DNA of 64,000 nt from JAHEEL01 sp942491345 (lineage in GTDB: Bacteria; Actinomycetota; Acidimicrobiia; Spongiisociales; UBA5794), in contig CALOAN010000030.1 of NCBI GenBank assembly GCA_942491345.1, forward strand, positions 44,422-108,421, given 5' to 3'. Below, piece by piece: positions 41,737-49,428 of this stretch; the first letter of the stretch is position 1; each line of letters opens with the position of its first letter. A model generated the notes under the pieces. The model worked only from the letters and a program-made list of their open reading frames with translations. It made no database searches and was not told the DNA's origin. Both the position numbers and the translations under genes were made by a program.

Positions 41737-42729
41737 GTGAAGGCGATCATCTACCGCGAATACGGGCCACCACACGATGTCCTCGAACTCGCCGAAGTCG
41801 AGATGCCCGCCGCCGGCGACGGCGACGTGTTGGTGCGAGTTCAGGCGGCTTCGGTGAACCCTGGCGACTGGGATCTTCTGAGTGGTCAGCCATACATCCT
41901 TCGCCCGGTGGTCGGCATCCGTGCACCGAGGAAGGGCGTCCTGGGTCTTGCCGTCGCTGGACGCGTCGAGGCGGTCGGAAGGAAGGTGACGGAGCTTCAA
42001 CCTGGCGATGGTGTGTACGCCGGCATCAGCAGAGGCGGTTTTGCCGAGTACGTCGCCGTGCCGGAGACAGCAGCCGCACCCATGCCGGCCAACCTGACCC
42101 ATGAGCAAGCGGCAGCTGTGCCCGTGGCCGCCGTGACTGCCCTGCAGGGTCTCCGCGACGTAGGGAGGGTCCAGCCCGGGCAGAAGGTCTTGATCAACGG
42201 TGCGTCAGGCGGCGTCGGCACGTTCGCCGTGCAGATTGGGCGGATCTTCGGCGCCGAGGTCACCGGCGTGTGCAGCACGATGAACGAGGATCTAGTTCGG
42301 TCGATCGGAGCCGATCACGTGATCGACTACACCCAGGAAGACTTCACCAAGGATGGTCACAAGTACGACGTCATCTTCGACAACGTGGGGAACCGTTCGT
42401 TGGCGGACTGCCGACGAGCCCTTGCTCCTCGCGGGGTCCTGATACCGAACAGCAACAAGGGCCCGGGTCGCTGGGTCGGTGGCTATCTTCGCCGAGCGGC
42501 TGAAGCACTCGCGACATCTCCCTTCGTCAGCCAGAGGCTCCGCCCGTTCGCTGCGACCGAGACCCGCGAGGACCTCGCCGCCTTGGCCAACCTCATCGAG
42601 GCTGGAAAGGTCACTCCGATCATCGAACGGACGTACGCTCTGAACGAATTCGCTGAGGCGCTTGACCACTACGGAAAGGGCCACGCGCGGGGGAAGTTGG
42701 TCATCTCAATCGGTCAGGACGCGAACTAG
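41737..42729 (+). CDS. Zinc-independent quinone oxidoreductase (MDR family), copy 3
   Basis: 330 residues from GTG 41737, 6 nt after GAGGAG. VKAIIYREYGPPHDVLELAE; GLAVAGRVEAVGRKVTELQP; nucleotide loop LINGASGGVGTFAVQIGRIF; GADHVIDYTQEDFTK; DNVGNRSLADCRRALAP; GHARGKLVISIGQD. Very close to copy 1 over the nucleotide domain. A TTG 24 bp upstream is less likely. A CCCTATCGG motif lies about 70 bp upstream. It may form one transcript with the following DUF6326 gene. Confidence 0.88.
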   Translation: MKAIIYREYGPPHDVLELAEVEMPAAGDGDVLVRVQAASVNPGDWDLLSGQPYILRPVVGIRAPRKGVLGLAVAGRVEAVGRKVTELQPGDGVYAGISRGGFAEYVAVPETAAAPMPANLTHEQAAAVPVAAVTALQGLRDVGRVQPGQKVLINGASGGVGTFAVQIGRIFGAEVTGVCSTMNEDLVRSIGADHVIDYTQEDFTKDGHKYDVIFDNVGNRSLADCRRALAPRGVLIPNSNKGPGRWVGGYLRRAAEALATSPFVSQRLRPFAATETREDLAALANLIEAGKVTPIIERTYALNEFAEALDHYGKGHARGKLVISIGQDAN

Positions 42730-42747
42730 GGGCGAGAGGACTGAACC

Positions 42748-43119
42748 ATGGCGGACGTAAGGATCATCCTGTCGGGGTTGTGGGTGGCGCTCATGCTGAC
42801 CTACCTCCTCGGGGACGTCATGCGGTTGTTCGCCGGCGACATGACGCCGGGCGAAATGGACGGTCAGGAAGCAACTCAGTGGATGTGGCTGGGGGCGGCC
42901 GCAGTCATGCTGATTCCGATCATCATGGTTGTGCTTTCACTGACCTTGCCATATCCCGCGATTCGCTGGGTGAGCATCATCGTGTCCGTGCTTGCCGTTG
43001 TGTTCAACCTCGCGGGTCTCCCGTACACCGGCTGGTACGACAACTTCCTGATCGGCGTGAGTTTTGTGTTCAACGCACTCATCGTCTGGTACGCCTGGAC
43101 CTGGCACTCCATCGCCTAG
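42748..43119 (+). CDS. DUF6326-like small membrane protein
   Basis: 123 residues with four helices (about 8-27, 45-67, 73-92 and 97-118). The N-terminus VRIILSGLWVALMLTYLLGD fits the DUF6326 family as I remember it (opening with S-x-LWVALMLTYLLGD and then an acidic loop DMTPGEMDG). No catalytic residues. SD GAGAGGA. Eighteen bp after copy 3 of the oxidoreductases, so probably co-transcribed. Confidence 0.75.
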   Translation: MADVRIILSGLWVALMLTYLLGDVMRLFAGDMTPGEMDGQEATQWMWLGAAAVMLIPIIMVVLSLTLPYPAIRWVSIIVSVLAVVFNLAGLPYTGWYDNFLIGVSFVFNALIVWYAWTWHSIA

Positions 43120-43227
43120 GTTCCGCGACCCGGAGCTAGGCGCTGCAACGGCGTTTCGACGCTTGGCTTCAGTTCCCTCTGTGATCGGGTCCCTGCCCGA
43201 AGAAGCTGGTCTCACCACTCATCGCGG

Positions 43228-43632
43228 CTAGGAATCCTGCTCGGCTGGGAGCGCCGTATCCCATCGGCCTCTGGCAAGCCAGAAGTGGATGGCTGCGAGC
43301 AAGCCGAAGCCGATGGTCTCTGCCGGGCTGCCAGTCAGCGCACCGACGATCGAGAAGACACCGCCGGCCACCAACGCCCAGCGGACCGCTGACCCTCGGG
43401 AGAGAATCGCGATGGCAAGGGTTGCCTCGGAAACGACGACAAGCGCAGTCACGGCGGCACTGTTCGGCACGAGCGCGTCTTCGACGAAGATCTGAGCAGG
43501 CCGGATCCACGCGCTCGCGGCCATGGCAACATAGAACTCCCGGCTCTCCGGCAGGACAAAGAAGGCCTGGTGGACAGCGCCGATGGCGTACAACACGCCG
43601 ATCACGATCTCGGCGGTCTTGCGGAGCCTCAC
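43228..43632 (-). CDS. Small four-helix membrane protein
   Basis: 134 residues; hydrophobic segments at about 6-27, 36-52, 60-80 and 85-118. Opens MRLRKTAEIVIGVLYAIGAV. No motif recognised. The GTG start overlaps the stop of the upstream oxidoreductase (GTGA), which implies coupled translation. This parallels the pairing of copy 3 with a small membrane protein on the other strand. Confidence 0.65.
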   Translation of the reverse strand: MRLRKTAEIVIGVLYAIGAVHQAFFVLPESREFYVAMAASAWIRPAQIFVEDALVPNSAAVTALVVVSEATLAIAILSRGSAVRWALVAGGVFSIVGALTGSPAETIGFGLLAAIHFWLARGRWDTALPAEQDS

Positions 43633-44681
43633 TCGTCGTGATCCACGGTGATGATGATCTTCCCTCGGGCACGACCGTCATATTGACACGCAAGGGCTTC
43701 GCGGACCTCGCTCAACGGATAGGTGCGGTCGATGACCGGTGCGATCGTTCCCGCCTCGAGCAGGTGCGTCAGGAACGACACGTCCTGCTGACTGAACGGC
43801 TTCCACACCAGCATGCCCATTCTGCGACCATCCACCATCGAGGTCAGTGGTCCGACGATCCCACCTTGGAGCACACCTTTGATGGATCCTGGGACCGCAA
43901 CATAGACACCCCTAGGACGCAGCGCCCGTCTGGATTCGCGGATCGGGCGGTAGGCCGCAATATCGAGGATCCGGTCGTACTGCTGCCCTGTCGCTGTGTA
44001 GTCGACCTCCGTGTAGTCGATCACGTGGTCTGCGCCAATCGAGTGGAGCAGATCGAGTTTCTCGGTGCTGTCTACGCCGGTCACCTCAGCACCGAAGGAC
44101 TTCGCGATCTGAACGGCGAAGGGACCGATGTTTCCGCCTGCACCGTTGATCAAAACGCTTTGTCCCGACCGGACCGGTCGTTTGCCGCGGAGACCCTGCA
44201 GTGCAAAGACACCCGCTTGCGGTGCGGCCGCGGCAGCCTCGAACGTCAGCCCCTTCGGTTTCGGGGCGAATGCGGCCTCGGGTGCACACACGTACTCCGC
44301 GAACGCGCCGAAGCCGTGTTCGGTCATGTCCCCAAAGACCTCGTCGCCCGGTCGGAATCGCGTCATGTTCTCACCGACCGCCTCGACCACACCGGCCACG
44401 TCCAGCCCGAGGCCTCGATTCTTCGGCACGCGCAACCCGGTGCCGAGTCGAGCGACCTTCGGCCGGCCCAGGAGGTAGTCGACGTCGGCCATGTTCACCG
44501 ACGATGCGCACATGCGCACCAACACCTCGTCGCCCTTCGGAACGGGTGTGGCGACCTCTTCGAGCCGGAGGACATCGGGTGGGCCGTACTCGGATCGTAT
44601 GAACGCTCTGATCGTGGCCCCCTCGGATTTGGGACTTGCCGGGTGGCATGAGCCGGCGGCCACAGTACAGAACCAACACAC
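43629..44681 (-). CDS. Quinone oxidoreductase (MDR family), copy 4
   Basis: About 327-350 residues. The family start is expected at IRAFIRSEYGPPDVLRLEEV, where the codon at 44612 is ATC, preceded by GAGGGGG 5 nt upstream. The nearest standard starts are GTG about 44663 and ATG 44681. Nucleotide loop LINGAGGNIGPFAVQIAKSF; GADHVIDYTEVDYTATG; end RARGKIIITVDHDE. No zinc ligands. Start uncertain; the rest of the gene is secure. Followed by an overlapping small membrane gene. Confidence 0.85.
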   Translation of the reverse strand: MCWFCTVAAGSCHPASPKSEGATIRAFIRSEYGPPDVLRLEEVATPVPKGDEVLVRMCASSVNMADVDYLLGRPKVARLGTGLRVPKNRGLGLDVAGVVEAVGENMTRFRPGDEVFGDMTEHGFGAFAEYVCAPEAAFAPKPKGLTFEAAAAAPQAGVFALQGLRGKRPVRSGQSVLINGAGGNIGPFAVQIAKSFGAEVTGVDSTEKLDLLHSIGADHVIDYTEVDYTATGQQYDRILDIAAYRPIRESRRALRPRGVYVAVPGSIKGVLQGGIVGPLTSMVDGRRMGMLVWKPFSQQDVSFLTHLLEAGTIAPVIDRTYPLSEVREALACQYDGRARGKIIITVDHDE

Positions 44682-44756
44682 AATGGGCTGTGACCGACGG
44701 CTAGTTCACCGCAAGTCCCATTGAAGCGCCGTGGGCCCATCGGAAAGCCACATCCA

Positions 44757-45455
44757 CTACGGCCGCCCGATCCCCCTGCGGCGATCGTCGATGCGGTGCA
44801 TGATCGCAGCGCACAAGATCGCGACAGCCGCGCCAAGTGCCACGCCGGCCGCCACATCCGTAAGCCAGTGGGCGCGGAGATACACGCGGCTGAGCGCCAT
44901 TACGACCGCGAAGGCGGCCGCGAGCATCTCGAGATTCCGCCGTTTCGGACCGGCCTTGACGAGCACGATCACCGCGGCGATGGCGATGGTCGCTGCGGCA
45001 ACGGAATGCCCGGACGGGAACGACCAACTCGTCGTGTCGACAAGCGGAAGCGGGGGACGAACCCGCTCGTAGACATCCTTCACCGGGCCGATGAGAACCT
45101 GTGAAAGTGCCATCGCTGCGATCCAGGTTGCTAGCGCCTCCCAACGACGGCGCCACGCCAGCCATCCGGCTACCGCAACAATGAGCGGTGCAGTGACCCA
45201 TGTGCTGCCAACGAAGTCGAGGACCTTCGCGACCGAGACCGCAGGAGCCCATTCGGCGGAAACCGCCCAGCGGTACACGACGTCATCGGACGACTGCACC
45301 AGATCGGCGGTCGCGGGAATCGCCAGAGCCAAGAACACGAGGGCGCTCAGGACCCACAGGCCGAGGGCAACACGCCACGCAAGCGGATGGTCGTGCAACA
45401 AGGGGTCCGATTGCAGCCGACCGTCGTGAGCAGGATTCGGTTGTTCCGCGCTCAT
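44757..45455 (-). CDS. PAP2 family lipid phosphatase (second module)
   Basis: 232 residues. Intact motifs: KDVYERVRP, PSGH in SFPSGHSVAA, and SRVYLRAHWLTD. Strongly similar to the phosphatase at 17674-18348, including DFVGSTWVTAPL and NLEMLAAAFAVVMAL, with the same N-terminal hydrophobic start after a variable polar leader. Last gene of a five-gene minus-strand operon, 47 bp after the flippase-like gene. GGAGCGAAG precedes the ATG. Confidence 0.9.
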   Translation of the reverse strand: MSAEQPNPAHDGRLQSDPLLHDHPLAWRVALGLWVLSALVFLALAIPATADLVQSSDDVVYRWAVSAEWAPAVSVAKVLDFVGSTWVTAPLIVAVAGWLAWRRRWEALATWIAAMALSQVLIGPVKDVYERVRPPLPLVDTTSWSFPSGHSVAAATIAIAAVIVLVKAGPKRRNLEMLAAAFAVVMALSRVYLRAHWLTDVAAGVALGAAVAILCAAIMHRIDDRRRGIGRP

Positions 45456-45502
45456 CTTCGCTCCACTCGATCAGGGCGTCGTCTCATCCACCGCGCGATC
45501 CG

Positions 45503-46681
45503 CTACGGCCCATCCGTCTCCGCGACCGGTTCCGGCCCGTAGTCGTAGGCATCTCCGGCGAGCTCGGCCCGCTGTTCTTCACTCATCCTCCACGTCTTGT
45601 TCAAACGCCAGATCACGTACGAAATGAGCCCGAGGGGAATCGGCAGGAGATACGTGACGGCTCGGAAGACGAGGATGGCGGCAACAACCTGAGCACTGGT
45701 GATGTCGTCGAGGCCGATCGTCATCACCGCGGCGTATCCGAGTTCGACGACCCCAACTCCTCCCGGAGTCAGCGGAAGTGCCGAGATCAGCCGCACGAAT
45801 GCGAATGCCGCAAGGACCGCGATCCAACTGAGCTCCTCCTGTGACACGCCAACGTGGCGAAGGGCAACAAGCAGAACCAGGTAAAGCGAGATGTGGCTGA
45901 GAAGTGTGGCGACGGTGAGCCACAGCCACCGGTGTCGCAAGAGCCCGATGGTGTCGGCGCGGAACTCAGAGGACCGTTCACCCCACCCCTCCATCGGCTC
46001 CTTGCGGAGTAGCGTGCGCCCCCAGTCCACAACACTTCCAACGCCGCGGCCGATAGCTCTCGCCAACCGGTCGCTCCGCAGCAACAGCCCGAACAGCACG
46101 ACCGCAGAGATGAGGACGATGATTCCGATAGCGGCAGCCGTTACTCGGGCGGGAGTGAGTTCGCCGTCCAGAGCAAGGAGCGCCAAGGCCAGCACCGGCA
46201 TGCCAAGCTTCACGAAGTTGTTCCAGATGCCTGTCACTACGGCAGAGCGCCCGATCGAACCGATCGTGAAGCCCCACGACGTGAGCATGGCGACCGACAC
46301 TCCGACACCTATCACACCACCGCCCGGCAGCGTGTTCGAGACTGCCGTGGATGCCTGGTTCACCACCGCCGCCTCCCGCAGCCGGAGTCCAGGAAGGGCA
46401 GCGGTCAGCACGAACCAGTAGGTCATCAGATTCCACAGGCCAAATGCCACCAGAGATCCGATCTCCAGGCTGGTCATCGCCCTGATCGTGTCGAACACAT
46501 CGCCGTAGTCGGCGATCAGGGGCATCACCCCGAAGAAGATCCCCGCAACGATGGCGAGGGAGATCAGGGCTTGGACGATCCGCTTCCAGGGAAACCCGCG
46601 GCGACCACCGCCCTCGTCGACCTCAGCGTCCGTGCCTTGAGAGCTACCAGGGACCGGGGTCGAGGTGCTCTCGTCGCTCAC
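45503..46681 (-). CDS. LPG-synthase TM / UPF0104 flippase-like membrane protein (stand-alone)
   Basis: 392 residues; about eight helices from residue 33. Family signatures: STAVSNTLPGGGVIGVGVSV near the middle of the first half and SALPLTPGGVGVVELGYAAV near the end. Same domain as the C-terminal halves at 18345-20831 and 49429-51906, but without a kinase part. Such domains move or hold polyprenyl or aminoacyl lipids in MprF-like and AglD-like proteins. The GTG overlaps the upstream lipoprotein stop (GTGA). Confidence 0.83.
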   Translation of the reverse strand: MSDESTSTPVPGSSQGTDAEVDEGGGRRGFPWKRIVQALISLAIVAGIFFGVMPLIADYGDVFDTIRAMTSLEIGSLVAFGLWNLMTYWFVLTAALPGLRLREAAVVNQASTAVSNTLPGGGVIGVGVSVAMLTSWGFTIGSIGRSAVVTGIWNNFVKLGMPVLALALLALDGELTPARVTAAAIGIIVLISAVVLFGLLLRSDRLARAIGRGVGSVVDWGRTLLRKEPMEGWGERSSEFRADTIGLLRHRWLWLTVATLLSHISLYLVLLVALRHVGVSQEELSWIAVLAAFAFVRLISALPLTPGGVGVVELGYAAVMTIGLDDITSAQVVAAILVFRAVTYLLPIPLGLISYVIWRLNKTWRMSEEQRAELAGDAYDYGPEPVAETDGP

Positions 46682-47529
46682 TCGAAGCCCCGGTAACCCG
46701 CCTGGCGAGCAAGCTCGTAGAGCTCCTCCATCGGGTACAGCCCGATTGCGCGAGCCACGTCGGTCTTCACGGACTGCGCTCCCTCTCCCTCTGCATCAAT
46801 GTCGTATCGGATACAGCCACCCTGGAACGTGTAGAACCACCGCGCCTTGTAGACCGGGTCATCAACGTCGTCGCTGATCTCCGCGAGTGCCGCATCGAAG
46901 TCGAGGCCCGGCTCCTCCTCATCCCCAACGCGGCGCAAGCTCAGAGTCTCCGTGTCCGCCTCCGCGTCATCGATGATGATCACCGGGCTTCCTGTCGCAT
47001 GGGCAGTGGAGACCTTCTCCGACATCGGTCGGTCCGACTCGTCGATGGTCGCGACGATCTCCCGACCGTTGATCTCTTCACTCAGGAGACGGGCAGCCAC
47101 CCACTGCGCATAGTCGTAATGGCGGTCTGCGACAGGTATGACAACGACGGTGAACTCCGCCGTCTCCTCGAGCACCTCGACCGAAAGTGTCACATCTCGT
47201 TCGTCCGACCTGACTTCGGTAGCTGCCCCGATGTCACACGATGGCAACAATGTGACTCTCAAGAACTCCAGTCCCATGCGGTCAGAATCGAGGGTGAAGT
47301 ACGCCTGGCCACTGCGGGCTTGTACGTGTTCGAATTGCCAGCCCGGTCGAAGCGCGTCGACACACGGGATGTATTCGGTGCCCGGTACAGCCTGCGCAGT
47401 CAGGATGACGCTGGTTCCGAGAGCCTGGGTTGGACCATCACACTCGACAATCCTCCGACCCAACTGCTGCTCGGCACACCCCGCCGAGATCACTGCAAGG
47501 ATGCAGGCTGCGAACACGAGACGGCGCAT
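46678..47529 (-). CDS. Lipoprotein of the membrane kinase/flippase operon
   Basis: 283 residues. Signal peptide with lipobox VISAGC (about 15-18). External part of about 265 residues with several Cys (IVECDG, YIPCVD, LPSCDI, GGCIRYD), an Asp/Glu-rich region (DDAEADTETLSL, EEEPGLDFDAALAEISDDVD) and a C-terminal amphipathic helix. The ATG overlaps the stop of the PAP2-kinase gene by one base and the 3' end overlaps the flippase-like gene, so it is made in fixed ratio with both. Not recognised. Confidence 0.75.
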   Translation of the reverse strand: MRRLVFAACILAVISAGCAEQQLGRRIVECDGPTQALGTSVILTAQAVPGTEYIPCVDALRPGWQFEHVQARSGQAYFTLDSDRMGLEFLRVTLLPSCDIGAATEVRSDERDVTLSVEVLEETAEFTVVVIPVADRHYDYAQWVAARLLSEEINGREIVATIDESDRPMSEKVSTAHATGSPVIIIDDAEADTETLSLRRVGDEEEPGLDFDAALAEISDDVDDPVYKARWFYTFQGGCIRYDIDAEGEGAQSVKTDVARAIGLYPMEELYELARQAGYRGFE

Positions 47530-49337
47530 CAGATGAACCCTTGTCCGCGGATGTTGTCGATGATGAACGAGATGAGGATCAGGATGGCAAGGACCGTGAC
47601 CACCGCCATGGCGATCCGGCGGTGGGACCATCGCTGGATCGAGATCCGCTCTCGTGGCGGCGCCAGGTCTCGGAAGGATTGAACGAGATCGATTCGCTTG
47701 TCCTTGCGGACGGAGCGCAACATGCTGCGGGATTGTGATGGGACACTCACACTTCTGGTCGCAGCAAATGCCTCGGCGACGTCATCGGGCGAGAAGTACT
47801 GGAGCGCCCTGTTGTAGACCCGCTCGGGATCGGAACTCAACGCCAGGACGAGCATCATGTTGGCGAGATCGACGGCCTGACGCCACGGAGTTGGCCGCAC
47901 CTGGCCGAACGCGACATCGATGAGCACCACATGCCCGTCGCGGACCATGATGTTGGCCGGTTTGACGTCGCGGTGAGCGAGTCCGGCGTCCCACAGATTT
48001 CGGATCACTTCCAGCCCTTCATCGATCTGGTCATCGGTGAGTTCGACCTCGCTGATCTCGACCGCGCCATCCAGGAACTCGGTGACGATCAGGTACTCGC
48101 GCTCGGGGGTGATTTCAACAAAGCCGTACGGGAGGGCACAGGGAATGCCCGAGTCGCGCATGACACGCATCATGTAGTCCTCGTACTCGACGAGTCTTCG
48201 AACCGAGGTGAACCGGACCTCATCCTCCAGCGTGCCGTAAACCACGGTACGGCCCCACTTGTACCAGCGATCCGCGCGAAGATGGCTCTGCGCGTAGAGC
48301 TTGGCGAAGACCATCGTTGCTTCAGGCGAGTTCGGGTCGGTCCGCACGTTCATCTGCAGCGGAGTCGACCCGGCACTCCCCGCGAGCCCGACATAGCCCA
48401 AGTAGGTCACTTCGAGGCCCAGCTGATCTTGGACCGCCTGTTTGATGGCCTCTCCTCGTTTGCCGCTCACATCGAGGTGTGCCGACTTCCCCTTCGAATA
48501 GGCAACGGGGAACACCGAGTCTGGCACGAACAGCTTGAAGATCACCACCGTCACTCCAATCGAGAACGTGACGGCAACGACCGCATCCGAGGGATGATCA
48601 ACGCCGAGATAGATCCGGGAGAAGACCTCTATCAGGAGCAACGCCCCACTCCCAAAGAACCACCAATTGCGCCATTTGCCCTGCGGCAGGAGGGAGTAGC
48701 CGATCACTCCGAGCGTGGCTGCCAGTGAAGCCAATGGCGCAGATGGATGTGAATAGCCCTCCCAAGGAACCAGGATTTCGACAAGCGGCCGAGGTCGGGC
48801 AACGGCCGCCGCCATCCCCGTGGCCACCAAGTCAACGATGAGGAAGACCGCCATCCCGGCCACCAGGTGGCGCCATCTCTTGTAGAAGACCAGGGCGAGA
48901 ATGACCCCCCATCGCACCACGCGGATGAACAGTTCCGTCGTGAGGACATTGAATCCTTTGAACAGGGCGGTAGCAGCGTCATTCCGCATGTCCTGCAACG
49001 GGATCATCAGTCGCAGATCCTGTCGAGTCCACCAATCTGGCGACCCGGCGATCAGGAAGAGCAGAGCCCAAACCAAAAGACCACCGAGCGCGACAATCGC
49101 CCAGAACGTCCCGGTGCCCCGGAAATCCCGCGGCAGCGGCTCCTTCTCACCCGATGGCCTTCTCCGCCGTCCGGCGAATCGCACCCCACCGATCTTCACG
49201 ACGCGGCGTTCTCCGATCTGACCAAGATCAGAACTCGGACCGGCCGAACCACTCGTGGGGTCGTCGATCACATCGGGTGAATCAGCGTCGAGCGAAATCT
49301 TCCCTCCTCTCCGTGATCCTACATTCGCAGGCCACAT
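47529..49337 (-). CDS. Fusion of a degenerate PAP2 domain and a kinase-like domain
   Basis: About 590-602 residues. The N-terminal PAP2 membrane domain (about 75-270) has ARPRP at 180-184 and SRIYLGVDHPSD at 240-251, but the PSGH motif is replaced by HPSAPLAS (197-204), so the catalytic His is missing. The soluble kinase-like domain (about 335-520) has FAKLY Lys346, HRDVKPANIM (455-464) and IDVAF with Asp474. A membrane helix closes the C-terminus (about 575-595). Start uncertain: ATT at 49298 sits 4 nt after AGGAGG, while ATG 49337 has no site. Confidence 0.8.
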   Translation of the reverse strand: MWPANVGSRRGGKISLDADSPDVIDDPTSGSAGPSSDLGQIGERRVVKIGGVRFAGRRRRPSGEKEPLPRDFRGTGTFWAIVALGGLLVWALLFLIAGSPDWWTRQDLRLMIPLQDMRNDAATALFKGFNVLTTELFIRVVRWGVILALVFYKRWRHLVAGMAVFLIVDLVATGMAAAVARPRPLVEILVPWEGYSHPSAPLASLAATLGVIGYSLLPQGKWRNWWFFGSGALLLIEVFSRIYLGVDHPSDAVVAVTFSIGVTVVIFKLFVPDSVFPVAYSKGKSAHLDVSGKRGEAIKQAVQDQLGLEVTYLGYVGLAGSAGSTPLQMNVRTDPNSPEATMVFAKLYAQSHLRADRWYKWGRTVVYGTLEDEVRFTSVRRLVEYEDYMMRVMRDSGIPCALPYGFVEITPEREYLIVTEFLDGAVEISEVELTDDQIDEGLEVIRNLWDAGLAHRDVKPANIMVRDGHVVLIDVAFGQVRPTPWRQAVDLANMMLVLALSSDPERVYNRALQYFSPDDVAEAFAATRSVSVPSQSRSMLRSVRKDKRIDLVQSFRDLAPPRERISIQRWSHRRIAMAVVTVLAILILISFIIDNIRGQGFI

Positions 49338-49428
49338 CGGCTCGAAATTGTGCTGAGCGAAACGCGGCGTGACGTCGCCTCAAGAGGGTGCGGGCACCGA
49401 CATCGGGCCGGGTTGGCTCGGCAGTCAA

